Source: Pelobates cultripes
Taxonomy: Eukaryota; Chordata; Amphibia; Anura; Pelobatidae
DNA length: 64,000 nucleotides
Direction: 5' to 3'
NCBI GenBank assembly: GCA_933207985.1
Contig: OW240916.1
Span: 86,319,299-86,383,298 of the forward strand
Shown here piece after piece: positions 45,935-55,953 of this stretch; positions within the stretch are counted from its first letter, which is position 1; each line of letters opens with the position of its first letter. A program made the translations under genes and the position numbers. The notes beneath the pieces are model-generated. The model ran no database searches. It saw only the letters and a list, made by a program, of their open reading frames with translations, and had not been told where the DNA came from.

Positions 45935-46136
45935 AAAACCTACTATCTAAACATACCGTTGTTTATGGATGCCCATCCTATACACAAAAACTTGTATTTC
46001 TAACTGACCACATTCTGCCCTACAGCCATCATGCATACTCCCATTCTCACACATTTTGATATTATATTAATTCCCATTTATAAAACATAAATCCAAGAAT
46101 TTATAAAATTAGCCTTTGCCACAGTGTAACAAAGTT

Positions 46137-46365
46137 TTGGATCCAGTGATCACCGGTCAGTGTGGTTTAATATAAGAATAGAGTCACACCACAGAAAAAT
46201 AAACATTTTAGACTTCAGAAAAGCAGACTTTTCTAAAATTAGAATACTTGTAAAGGAGTCATTATCAGACTGGAGCAGTTTAAATGGAGTCCAAGAGAAA
46301 TTGGAGTATTTAAAAGTTGCACTGCTGAAGGCAACAAAAATTGCATTAGGCTTATGAGTAAAAGC
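46137..46365 (+). pseudogene. CR1-type LINE endonuclease end and linker
   Basis: Reads DHRSVWFNIRIESHHRKINI (the SDH motif ending APE-type endonucleases) and LDFRKADFSKIR..LKATKIALG to a stop near 46355. This fits the segment between endonuclease and RT of a CR1 LINE and lies between the pieces at 42985 and 49365, in the same orientation. Confidence 0.6.
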
Positions 46366-46671
46366 AAAAACAGGGCCATTGAAGGGATTTGTGGAGATCC
46401 CGAGCGTGCAGCCCACCCATTAGACCCCGGACCAGCTGATAAGAAGATATAGCCCAGCACCTCCAGGACAAGTGTGGGACTTCTTTTTGCATACAATTTG
46501 GGAAAAAGAAAAAAAGATTTACTCCAACTACAGGGATTTACTATTATATCAAGCAACACGGATAACTTGAAAACAGGTAATATAGACAAAAAATAGTATA
46601 TACACTACAGAATAAAACCGTATAACTGGACGAATTCCTAGGTGTACCTCACAGACACCCAAGAAACAATG

Positions 46672-47699
46672 TGAAATAGAAAAAAGGTGGAAAACACCCA
46701 GAATACGTGTAAATTAATATATAAAATATATAACAACCTGTTGGAAAGTGAAATCCATATGAACTCTGTATAAAAATCAGAAAACTGACATAGCGTAATA
46801 CAATAACTTTTAAATTTATAAATATAAGTGATTGTAAATACACTCACAAACACACGTGAAATCGGGCTTCTCGCCCACTCAGGGGCAATGTATAATCCGA
46901 TGGATAAGCTGGAAAATCACCTCATGGGATATATGGAAATAAAGGAAATCAAAGATAGTGAAGTTTGTTATAAAAATACAAATCACATTTATTGGTCACA
47001 CTTACATGTGTGTAAATCACAAAGAGCGTATCTCTCAATAACCTGGAACTCCATGCAGTGTTGTCATCAATCCAAGAATAGGAATTACAGGAGTGGTTAT
47101 AGATGAGTTGCCAAAGTACAGATATAAACAAAATAAAAAACAATAAAACAATATAAAATATAAGTCCAATATAGAGATCCAACGCGTTTCGTCCTGTAGA
47201 GTGTAGGACTTCTTCAGGGATACTTCTATGTTTCTCTTTCTCCGGTTTAAATACCGGTAAAAATCTCCGTTTGATTCCGTGCATCTGTTAATTCAGCGTG
47301 CGTTCCATCCGTGGAACGCATAAAGACGCAGGAATATATCGAAAATCGAAGCGACAGTTCCGTATTCTACTGCTCATGCGCGCGAAAAGCGCGCATGCGC
47401 ATATTGAAAAAAGATCGAAACCTAAACAGGATATGAAACAGAAAAGCAAAAAACAGCCTGAGACATCTGGACATCAAAAATTGATCATTAAGGACTGTAT
47501 TGGAGGATGTAGGCATAAAAAGAAATGAAATAAAACATATATATAAAAAACATATATATAAATAAAAATTAATGAAAGCATTGCACAAAAAAAGAACTTA
47601 TGCAATACTTTATAACAAAACATAAAAAACCTATATATATATATATATACATAACATAGGAGTAAATACACCTAAAATAAACATACATCCTACAATGCA
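46672..47699 (+). repeat. Left arm of the palindrome
   Basis: Reverse complement of 47858-48881 with few differences, for example GAAACGCG in this arm (minus strand, near 47187) against GAAATGCG in the other. It includes a local GC-rich hairpin GCGCGAAAAGCGCGCATGCG near 47382-47402. Confidence 0.92.
47172..47220 (-). ncRNA. Hammerhead-ribozyme-like motif, degenerate (left arm)
   Basis: Same arrangement as at 48331-48377, with GAAACGCG preserved. Confidence 0.4.
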
Positions 47700-47857
47700 T
47701 ATATACATGTGTGTGTATATATGTATATATGCATTTTTTCCATACATATGTAATTTTTATGTTTCGCTTTTCCTCTCATTTCTGTATAGATTTTGGGTTA
47801 AAATGATATGTACCTATGTTTCATAATATAGATGTGTCATCTAATTCTTCAATGGGC

Positions 47858-48881
47858 TGCATTGTAGGATGTATGTTTATTTTAGGTGTATTTACTCCTA
47901 TGTTATGTATATATATATATAGGTTTTTCATGTTTTGTTATAAAGTATTGCATAAGTTCTTTTTTTGTGCGATGCTTTCATTCATTTTTATTTATATATA
48001 TGTTTTTTATATATATGTTTTATTTCATTTCTTTTTATGCCTACATCCTCCAATACAGTCCTTAATGATCAATTTCTGATGTCCAGATGTCTCAGGCTGT
48101 TTTTTGCTTTTCTGTTTCATATCCTGTTTAGGTTTCGATCTTTTTTCAATATGCGCATGCGCGCTTTTCGCGCGCATGCGCAGTAGAATACGGAACTGTC
48201 GCTTCGATTTTCGATATATTCCCGCGTCTTTATGCGTTCCACGGATGGAACGCACGCTGAATTAACAGATGCACGGAATCAAACTGAGATTTTTACCGGT
48301 ATTTAAACCGGAGAAAGAGAAACATAGAAGTATCCCTGAAGAAGTCCTACACTCTACAGGACGAAATGCGTTGGATCTCTATATTGGACTTATATTTTAT
48401 ATTGTTTTATTTTTTTTTATTTTGTTTATATCTGTATTTTGGCAACTCATCTATAACCACTCCTGTAATTCCTATTCTTGGATTGATGACAACACTGCAT
48501 GTTGTTCCAGGTTATTGAGAGATACGCTCTTTGTGATTTACACACATGTAAGTGTGACCAATAAATGTGATTTGTATTTTTATAACAAACTTCACTATCT
48601 TTGATTTCCTTTATTTCCATATATCCCATGAGGTGATTTTCCAGCTTATCCATCGGATTATACATTGCCCCTGAGTGGGCGAGAAGCCCGATTTCACGTG
48701 TGTTTGTGAGTGTATTTACAATCACTTATATTTATAAATTTAAAAGTTATTGTATTACGCTATGTCAGTTTTCTGATTTTTATACAGAGTTCATATGGAT
48801 TTCACTTTCCAACAGGTTGTTATATATTTTATATATTAATTTACACGTATTCTGGGTGTTTTCCACCTTTTTTCTATTTCA
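47858..48881 (-). repeat. Right arm of the palindrome
   Basis: Inverted copy of the left arm, ending CCACCTTTTTTCTATTTCA at 48881. High identity implies either a recent event or ongoing gene conversion. Confidence 0.92.
48331..48377 (+). ncRNA. Hammerhead-ribozyme-like motif, degenerate
   Basis: ATCC, then CTGAAGA (fits CUGANGA), then GTCCT..AGGAC able to form stem II, then GAAA, then TGCGTT and GGAT pairing with ATCC. One extra A between CTGAAGA and stem II departs from the hammerhead core, so cleavage is doubtful. The mirrored copy on the minus strand at 47172-47220 has GAAACGCGTTGGAT and the same extra A. Confidence 0.4.
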
Positions 48882-48894
48882 ACTTGAAAACAGG

Positions 48895-49364
48895 ACCTAT
48901 CCTTCTATTGGTGAGATCCACCCATATATTGTAGTGTGTACACACTGGAACTGTATATACTTATTTTTCCCTTTTTGTATTTTTTTCAATATTTTTTTCA
49001 TTCTTATTTTTATATATTTTTTGGGTTTTTCCTTTTTTCTTTTCTTCCCTTCTTTTTTGGATGGTACTTTTTTGACTACTAGATACAGCAATACAGTACA
49101 ACACTTCTTGATGTGGTCAGGGATTTTTTAGTTACATGGAGTTATATTAGTATACTCATAATGCACTGTTTCTACTAAACTATATTGTTTGATTTAAGCG
49201 TGTATATATAATCAATTTAAGCGTGTATATATTATTTTTCTGACTTTAGAGCATACTTTAACTAATGAATTATATCCATAAAAGATAATGAATTATTCAA
49301 TGATTTATTAAATTTAGCAATGAACTCTATCTTGAATCTTTGAGTGCAGTATAATTTTTTAAAA
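48895..49364. other. AT-rich sequence, no gene
   Basis: Continues the sequence that received the palindromic insertion and then runs into CR1 coding sequence. T-rich open frames are not meaningful. Confidence 0.3.
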
Positions 49365-49968
49365 AACATTTTTTAGATACATAAATGAGAAAAGGAAAGT
49401 AAAACAATGATTAGTTAGATTAAAAACAAAAGAAGGAAGGCATGTAGAAGAGGATAAAGGACTAGCTGACTTCCTTAATGAATATTTGTCTTCAGTATTT
49501 ACAGATGAAAATGAAGGAAATGGACCTCAGTTAGGAAAAAGGACAAATGAGTAATTTGTTACATGTGAGTTTACAGAGGAAGATGTTCTATTTCAACTGT
49601 CAAACGTAAAGACAAATAAGTCAATGGGGCCTGATGGAAAACACCCAATGTTATTAAAAGAGCTTAGTTGTGTATTAGCAAAACCATTAACAGATTTATT
49701 TAACAAATCGTTGTCTACAGGAGTAGTCCTAGAAGATTGGAAGTTAGCGAATGTTGTGCCCATTCACAAGAAAGGTAGTAAGGAGGAGTTGGGCAACTAT
49801 AGGCCAGTAAGCCTTACTTCAGTAGTGGGGAAAGTAATGGAAACCATGTTAAAGGATAGGATTGTTGAACATCTAAAATCACATGGATTTCAAAATCAGA
49901 GACAACATGGGTTTACTTCAGGGAAATCATGCCAAACTAATCTTATAGATTTTTTTCACTGGGTAACT
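49365..49968 (+). pseudogene. CR1-type LINE reverse transcriptase, N-terminal part
   Basis: Reads ADFLNEYLSSVFTDENEGN, then a stop. An open frame at 49624-49970 follows with GPDGKHPMLLKEL, LEDWKLANVVPIHKKGSK, GNYRPVSLTSVVGKVMETML and HGFTSGKSCQTNLIDFF. These are RT motifs before the YxDD site, which is cut off by the hAT insertion at 49971. Confidence 0.85.
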
Positions 49969-50198
49969 AATAGAGTTGAGCGAACCCGAACTTTAAAGTT
50001 TGGATCCCGGACCCGAACATGAACATATCACTGTATGTTCGGGTTGGAGTTCAGTGTTCGGCAATTTAATGGCGCGTTTTCAAAGGCTGCAGGGCAGCCA
50101 ATCAACAAGAATTTGACTTGTGTGCCCTTTGAAGCCATCACAGCCATGCCTACTCATGGCATGGCTGTGATTGGCCAGTGCAGCATGTGACCCAGCCT

Positions 50199-50209
50199 CT
50201 ATATATAAG
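50199..50209 (+). promoter_or_regulatory. TATA box of hAT copy D
   Basis: CTATATATAAGCTGGAGTCA, identical to copy C. Confidence 0.5.
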
Positions 50210-50309
50210 CTGGAGTCACGTAGCGCCGCACGCACATGAGGTCTTATTAGTGTAGGGAAAGGATGCTGCCACTGTGAGGGACAGCTTAGGAAAGAATTCT
50301 GCAAACTAG

Positions 50310-50745
50310 TACATTAGTGGGGTGCACTTCATATCTGAGAGTCAAATAGAAGCTTCAAATACCGCGGTTACATCGGAGTTTTAAAAAGTATTTTTTTTTT
50401 ATGCTAACTAGTACATTAGTGGGATAGTACATTACTGGGGTGTACTTCATTTCTGAGAGTCAAATAGAATCGTCAAATACTGCTGTCACATTGCAGTTTT
50501 AAAACTTACATTTTTTTTGGTTGCTAAACTGCTAAATAGTATTTTAGTGGGATGCACTTCATATCTGAGAGTCAAATAGAAGCGTCAAATAGTGCGCTTA
50601 CTGCGCAGTTGCAAACATTCTAATTGTTTTGCTGCTAATCTGCTGTTTACATTGGAGTTTTAAAAAGTCAATTTTTTTTTGGTGCTAAATAGTATATTTG
50701 GGGTGTTCACTTCATATCTGAGAGTCAAATCGAAGCGTAACTTTG
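50310..50745. repeat. ~105-bp tandem array in hAT copy D (four units)
   Basis: TGCACTTCATATCTGAGAGT units as in copy C, more diverged. Confidence 0.85.
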
Positions 50746-50973
50746 ATTCGAATTTACTACATCGGTCACTTGTAATATTGTTTCACACCTACAACACTTG
50801 TTACACAGATCTAAGTGATAGAAAACAGATTGATATTTTCTACTCTAGAAACTACCAGACAACAAGCTGCTATATTTCATTTATCGATAGCTAAGAGGTA
50901 CTCAAACAATATTGTAATTCTGGGGCAATACCCTCACAAGTCAAACTGAGAGGTCAGTTCATAGGGAAAACTG

Positions 50974-51810
50974 TTGCCTGGATACAATTCTAAAACAATT
51001 TCCATATGCCCTTTGCAGACTTTACATGCTGGAAAAACACAGGTGCCAACTGCTGTGGCTTTCTGCAGTGTGCAGACCGGCAAGGAGGGCAGGACTGAGG
51101 AGTGGGTGGAAGATGATGTGGAGGAGGATGAGATCCTAGACCCCACATGGAATGAAGGTCATGTGAGTGACGTGTGCAGTTTGGAAGAAAAGGCGCTGGT
51201 CGCACAGAGGCACCAGCACAGCATAAGAGGGAGCAGGGTGCAAAAGCGGAGCGGCCATCCCCTAGCGCTTGTCGGCATGTATTAGCTCGAGAATTACCAG
51301 TTATCCAAGTAATACATGTAGCAATCAAAGGATCCATAATAGAGATGAGTACCAGATTTAACTATTCATTCGTAGTTTCACAGACAGGTGGGCAGTCTGG
51401 TGACCAGGACCCAGACACTGTCTGGGCGGTGGTCGGACGACCAGGACCCAGTATGCCTGATGTTGAAGTTAGGAGTCACAGTGTGGAATGGATTAGCAGG
51501 GTCTGGTGCAGGGTAACCTCACGCCCCCTGGTGTTGAGCACCAACATTTGTGTGGCCACATACCAGGACCCTGATGCAGCTTCAGTAAAAAGAGTACTGG
51601 ATACCAGAAGCCATCACCAGACTGATCCGCAACTTGGAACAGGATGTGACATTCACTGTAGCGTCTGTGCGCGCTTTTGGCGTTGTCACCCTGCTGCTGC
51701 TCGCCTGTCTGCGCTGCAGCATAACCTCAGCCTTCCCGCTCACCGCCTCATGAGACTGTGTGAGCAGCAGCAGGCGATAGTGGAGTTTCAGCTGCAGCAC
51801 ACACGGGTCA
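50974..51810 (+). pseudogene. hAT transposase remnants (copy D)
   Basis: 50974-51200 encodes the same CPLQTLHAGKTQVPTAVAFC segment as copy C, followed by WVEDDVEEDEILDPTWNEGH. 51745-51805 holds RLCEQQQAIVEFQLQHTR. The catalytic segment is absent. The 225-residue open frame at 51174-51851 runs through the LTR and rRNA inserts and is not a protein gene. Confidence 0.7.
51382..51651 (-). mobile_element. Internally deleted solo LTR in hAT copy D, TSD TTCAC
   Basis: Flanked by TTCAC at 51377-51381 and 51652-51656. It corresponds to the two ends of the LTR at 29498-30450 in reverse orientation, missing about 670 bp of the middle. Confidence 0.8.
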
Positions 51811-51818
51811 GTGGCTCT

Positions 51819-51933
51819 GCACCAGTCTTCCCTCCAATTGATCAGAGTTAAAGGATTTCAAGTGGACTCATTACAATTACAGGGCCTCTAAAGAGTCCTG
51901 TAATGTTATTTGTCGTCACTACCTTCCCGTGTC
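51819..51933 (-). pseudogene. 18S rRNA fragment (~115 bp), antisense, inside hAT copy D
   Basis: Shares the GCTCTGCACCAG junction with copy C and matches 34592-34706 closely. It is cut short at ..CCCGTGTC by the following CAGGGCCGG element. Confidence 0.88.
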
Positions 51934-52194
51934 CAGGGCCGGTGCTAGGATTTTTGACTACACAGGCGAAGATGCATTTTGACTCCCCCCTCCCCCTCCC
52001 AAAAAAATTAAACAATGCATCTTCACCTCTGTGTCTCGTAGCCCCCTTTTGAATTTCTTACCCCCATTAGTGTTGCATATCCACTCTCTTGAATGTCTTA
52101 CCCCTTTGGCCCCTTTGTGCCTTACACCCCCCTTTAGTGTGTCTCCTACAACCCCTCTTATGTATTTCTTACTTCCCCGCCAGCCCCTATCTAT

Positions 52195-52450
52195 CTCTCT
52201 TTTTCTCCCACATAGACATAGATACAGGCAAAAATACATACATGCACAAATACACAAACATACAGACACACAACCATACAAGCACACAGACATAATTTTC
52301 AGGCACACAGTCACAAAGATATACAGACACACAGTCATAAAAGGCACACAAACAAACACAGTCATACAATCTACACATACAGGTACATTGTCGTACAAAC
52401 ACAGACATACATTCATACAGACACAGGCATTCACAGACATAAAGAAACAT
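52195..52450. repeat. ACAGACACACAGTCATA-type minisatellite
   Basis: CA-rich degenerate units, resumed at 54014-54055 after the Tc1 insertion. Confidence 0.85.
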
Positions 52451-52451
52451 A

Positions 52452-54012
52452 CAGGGAGTGCAGAATTATTAGGCAAGTTGTATTTTTGAGGATTAATTTT
52501 ATTATTGAACAACAACCATGTTCTCAATGAACCCAAAAAACTCATTAATATCAAAGCTGAATATTTTTGGAAGTAGTTTTTAGTTTGTTTTTAGTTTAGC
52601 TATGTTAGGGGGATATCTGTGTGTGCAGGTGACTATTACTGTGCATAATTATTAGGCAACTTAACAAAAAACAAATATATACCCATTTCAATTATTTATT
52701 ATTACCAGTGAAACCAATATAACATCTCAACATTCACAAATATACATTTCTGACATTCAAAAACAAAACAAAAACAAACCAGTGACCAATATAGCCACCT
52801 TTCTTTGCAAGGACACTCAAAAGCCTGCCATCCATGGATTCTGTCAGTGTTTTGATCTGTTCACCATCAACATTGCGTGCAGCAGCAACCACAGCCTCCC
52901 AGACACTGTTCAGAGAGGTGTACTGTTTTCCTCCTTGTAAATCTCACATTTGATGATGGACCACAGGTTCTCAATGGGGTTCAGATCAGGTGAACAAGGA
53001 GGCCATGTCATTAGATTTTCTTCTTTTATACCCTTTCTTGCTAGCCACGCTGTGGAGTACTTGGACGCGTGTGATGGAGCATTGTCCTGCATGAAAATCA
53101 TGTTTTTCTTGAAGGATGCAGACTTCTTCCTGTACCACTGCTTGAAGAAGGTGTCTTCCAGGAACTGGCAGTAGGACTGGGAGTTGAGCTTGACTCCATC
53201 CTCAACCCGAAAAGGCCCCACAAGCTCATCTTTGATGATACCAGCCCAAACCAGTACTCCACCTCCACCTTGCTGGCGTCTGAGTCGGACTGGAGCTCTC
53301 TGCCCTTTACCAATCCAGCCACGGGCCCATCCATCTGGCCCATCAAGACTCACTCTCATTTCATCAGTCCATAAAACCTTAGAAAAATCAGTCTTGAGAT
53401 ATTTCTTGGCCCAGTCTTGACGTTTCAGCTTGTGTGTCTTGTTCAGTGGTGGTCGTCTTTCAGCCTTTCTTACCTTGGCCATGTCTCTGAGTATTGCACA
53501 CCTTGTGCTTTTGGGCACTCCAGTGATGTTGCAGCTCTGAAATATGGCCAAACTGGTGGCAAGTGGCATCGTGGCAGCTGCACGCTTGACTTTTCTCAGT
53601 TCATGGGCAGTTATTTTGCGCCTTGGTTTTTCCACACGCTTCTTGCGACCCTGTTGACTATTTTGAATGAAACGCTTGATTGTTCGATGATCACGCTTCA
53701 GAAGCTTTGCAATTTTAAGAGTGCTGCATCCCTCTGCAAGATATCTCACTATTTTTGACTTTTCTGAGCCTGTCAAGTCCTTCTTTTGACCCATTTTGCC
53801 AAAGGAAAGGAAGTTGCCTAATAATTATGCACACCTGATATAGGGTGTTGATGTCATTAGACCACACCCCTTCTCATTACAGAGATGCACATCACCTAAT
53901 ATGCTTAATTGGTAGTAGGCTTTCGAGCCTATACAGCTTGGAGTAAGACAACATGCATAAAGAGGATGATGTGGTCAAAATACTCATTTGCCTAATAATT
54001 CTGCACTCCCTG
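52452..54012 (-). mobile_element. TRT-type (DD37E) Tc1 transposon, 1561 bp, near complete
   Basis: Inverted termini CAGGGAGTGCAGAATTATT and its complement, flanked by TA at 52450-52451 and 54013-54014. A subterminal TGCATAATTATTAGGCAACTT motif is present near both ends (about 52640 and 53815). Confidence 0.95.
52757..53794 (-). pseudogene. DD37E Tc1 transposase, one frameshift near the C-terminus
   Basis: 294 open residues from ATG 53794. N-terminal helix-turn-helix (IVRYLAEGCSTLKIAKLL, residues 16-33), second domain to about 110, basic KKRVEKPRRK at 51-60. Catalytic residues: D144 (WTDEM), D237 (FMQDNAPSH), E275 (SPDLNPIENLW). Exactly 37 residues separate D237 and E275, the spacing of the TRT group. 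After YKE at about 52925 the frame shifts by one base (GAGGAAAAC run) and ends early; a further ~50 codons (NSVWEAVVAAARNVDG...) continue in another frame to about 52757. Apart from that, all catalytic residues are intact. Confidence 0.93.
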
Positions 54013-54077
54013 TAGAGATAGGCATACAAAGACATACATACACAGACAAACAAAGAACCCTGCACACTGATACCAGA

Positions 54078-54266
54078 ATAAACGCAGGCAACACTCCAAT
54101 AGTAAGGATGGTATATTTATTGGTAGGTGAACCACCCCATAGGAAGTGTGATGTTTCAGCTCATGCAATAAGGCTCTGCTGAGCCGAAACGACGCACTTT
54201 CTTTGGGGTGGTTCACCTATCAATAAATATACCATCCTTACTATTGGAGTGTTGCCTGCGTTTATT
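54078..54266. repeat. Inverted repeat, ~60-bp arms
   Basis: AATAAACGCAGGCAACACTC at 54078 is mirrored by GAGTGTTGCCTGCGTTTATT ending 54266. The spacer holds CTGCTGAGCCGAAACGACGC, again a CTGA..GAAAC arrangement like Penelope-type ends, but weakly so. Confidence 0.8.
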
Positions 54267-54454
54267 CCTTTTGAATACATTCACACAGTCATACAGAGAC
54301 ATACATACTGTATGTCTCTGTATGACGGTCTGTGTATGTACACAGGATGGCTGAAAGATAGATCCCCATCTGTCGTGCAACTTCAACAATGCTTTGAAAG
54401 CTGGGGCTCTACCGATTCCCCATGGTTGCAGGATTGTATTTAGCATGGAGCAGT

Positions 54455-55221
54455 ATTTGTGTGTTTGACTGTAAGCATGTGTTTGTATGGAGTATGTTTG
54501 TATGATTGTAGCGGTGTGTTTGTATGTAGTGTTTGCATTTGAATGGAAGCATGCATTTATGTGTAGTGTTGGTTTTTGAACGCAGGTGTGTGTTTATATA
54601 TAATTTTGGTGTCTGATACAGAGGTGTGTTTGTATGTAGTGTTGACATTTGAATGCAGGGGTGTGTTTGTATGTAGTGTTGACGTTTGTATGCAGGTGTT
54701 TATTTGTGTGTAGTGTTGGTGTTTGAATGCTGAGATATATGCACATATACACATACACTGCCACACACGCACACACTGTGATACACATACACAAAGATAC
54801 ACACACTGACACACATGCAGATCTACATATACAAACTGATACACATTCAGATAGACAGACACACAGATACACACAAACACTGACAGACATACAGATAAAC
54901 ACACACTGACATACAGACACACATACACAATGATAGGGAAGAAGACACACACACACACTGACAGACATAGATACACACACACACACACACACACTAACAG
55001 ACATTTAGATACACACAGACACACGGACAGAGACATATACACACACACACACACTGAGACATGGATACACACACACACTGACAGACATAGATACACACAC
55101 ACACACACTAACAGACATTTAGATACACACAGACAGAGACATATACATACACACACTGACAGACATGGATACACACACACACTGACAGACATAGATACAC
55201 ACACACACACACACACACACA
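54455..55221. repeat. GT- then CA-rich minisatellite/microsatellite
   Basis: TGTTTGTATGTAGTGTT units to about 54730, then ACACACTGACAGACATAGAT units ending in (CA)n that runs into the gap. Long open frames here on both strands are low-complexity. Confidence 0.9.
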
Positions 55222-55321
55222 NNNNNNNNNNNNNNNNNNNNNNNNNNNNNNNNNNNNNNNNNNNNNNNNNNNNNNNNNNNNNNNNNNNNNNNNNNNNNNN
55301 NNNNNNNNNNNNNNNNNNNNN
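55222..55321. other. Assembly gap, 100 N
   Basis: Exactly 100 unknown bases, the usual placeholder for a gap of unknown size. (CA)n is on the left and RNase H coding sequence on the right. Continuity across it should not be assumed. Confidence 0.99.
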
Positions 55322-55910
55322 ACGGGATCGTTCTTTTGACTAGTAATCAGGTCCTCACTAGGAGCTTCTTGACTCCATTGCACGACGTTTAAGTCGGCAT
55401 TATCTCTAGCCTGTCGTCTAGTTATGGCTTCAACATGAATTGAACCCATAAGATCATCAATGTTTAGGGTTTCACCATTGATGGCTGCTTGTTTTGCCAG
55501 TGAATCGGCTAAGTCATTACCATCCTTGTCAATACCTTCTATTTTAGAATGGCCTTTGGTTTTCTTCCAATATATGGTTAAACCATTTTCCTTAACCAGT
55601 TCATCAATTTTACAAAACAATTTCCCATGTTTAACAGGTTTGTTATTGCTTTTCAGTGTTTGGTGACGTTTCCAGCTAGGCAGATATTCGACAAAACTGT
55701 TGCGAACATAGTTGGAATCAGTTATAATAACAAATTCTTTGATACCATATTCTATTGCCATTTGGATGGTCTTATATACTGCACAGAGTTTGGCTATCTG
55801 ACTGCTTTTGGAACCAATATTGTATCCTATAGATACATTGGGATAATCACCTGTCCAGGCGATTCCAATACCTGCAACTAACTTCCGTTCAGCACCAGTG
55901 GCGTGGTGAT
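55322..55910 (-). pseudogene. Second (retroviral-type) RNase H of the retrovirus-like element
   Basis: Starts near 55900 (VAGIGIAWTGDYPN), continues with the helix carrying KLCAVYKTIQMAIEYG, then IITDSNYVRN with a catalytic aspartate (about 55710), WKKTKGHSKIEG with the handle-region histidine, and DGNDLADSLAKQAA with the last catalytic aspartate (about 55515). About 60 residues of linker toward integrase follow before the gap. All the expected acidic residues of this half are present. Confidence 0.85.
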
Positions 55911-55953
55911 ATAAACAACCATCAATGTATACCCATGGTAGTGGTCGACAGTA

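Larger units (their letters stand above)
46578..48880. mobile_element. 2.3-kb palindromic insertion, Penelope-type, with 14-bp flanking repeats
   Basis: AACTTGAAAACAGG occurs at 46564-46577 and again at 48881-48894, as a target duplication would. Between them are two ~1.03-kb inverted arms (46672-47699, 47858-48881) around a 158-bp spacer, plus a 94-bp extra segment at the left. Each arm carries CTGAAGAAG..GAAAYGCGTTGG, the Penelope-end signature. No long coding frame is present; mirrored small frames in the two arms reflect the palindrome. Confidence 0.7.
49971..51933 (+). mobile_element. hAT transposon copy D, 3'-truncated
   Basis: Left terminus TAGAGTTGAGCGAACCCGAA; the 8 bp before it are GTAACTAA. 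TATA box, repeat array, exon-like frame, LTR remnant and 18S fragment occur in the same order and at the same junctions as in copy C. The element stops at 51933, where another element starting CAGGGCCGGTGC abuts. The right terminus is not in the window. Confidence 0.85.
51934..55221. mobile_element. Possible hAT-type element starting CAGGGCCGG, unresolved right end
   Basis: CAGGGCCGGTGCTAGGATTT resembles hAT termini, and it interrupts the 18S fragment of copy D. No matching right terminus or second copy of the preceding CCCGTGTC is visible before the assembly gap. The interior is minisatellite with a TRT insertion. Confidence 0.35.

Noticed and set aside
47816..48186. Mirrored Ile/Phe/Tyr-rich open frames in the palindrome arms (also 46638-46853, 47367-47671, 48700-49131)
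   Set aside because: They are AT-rich, appear in both arms only because the arms are inverted copies, and have no recognisable domain.
51174..51851. 225-residue open frame on the plus strand
   Set aside because: It reads through hAT remnant, an inverted LTR and the rRNA insert; no single protein is encoded.
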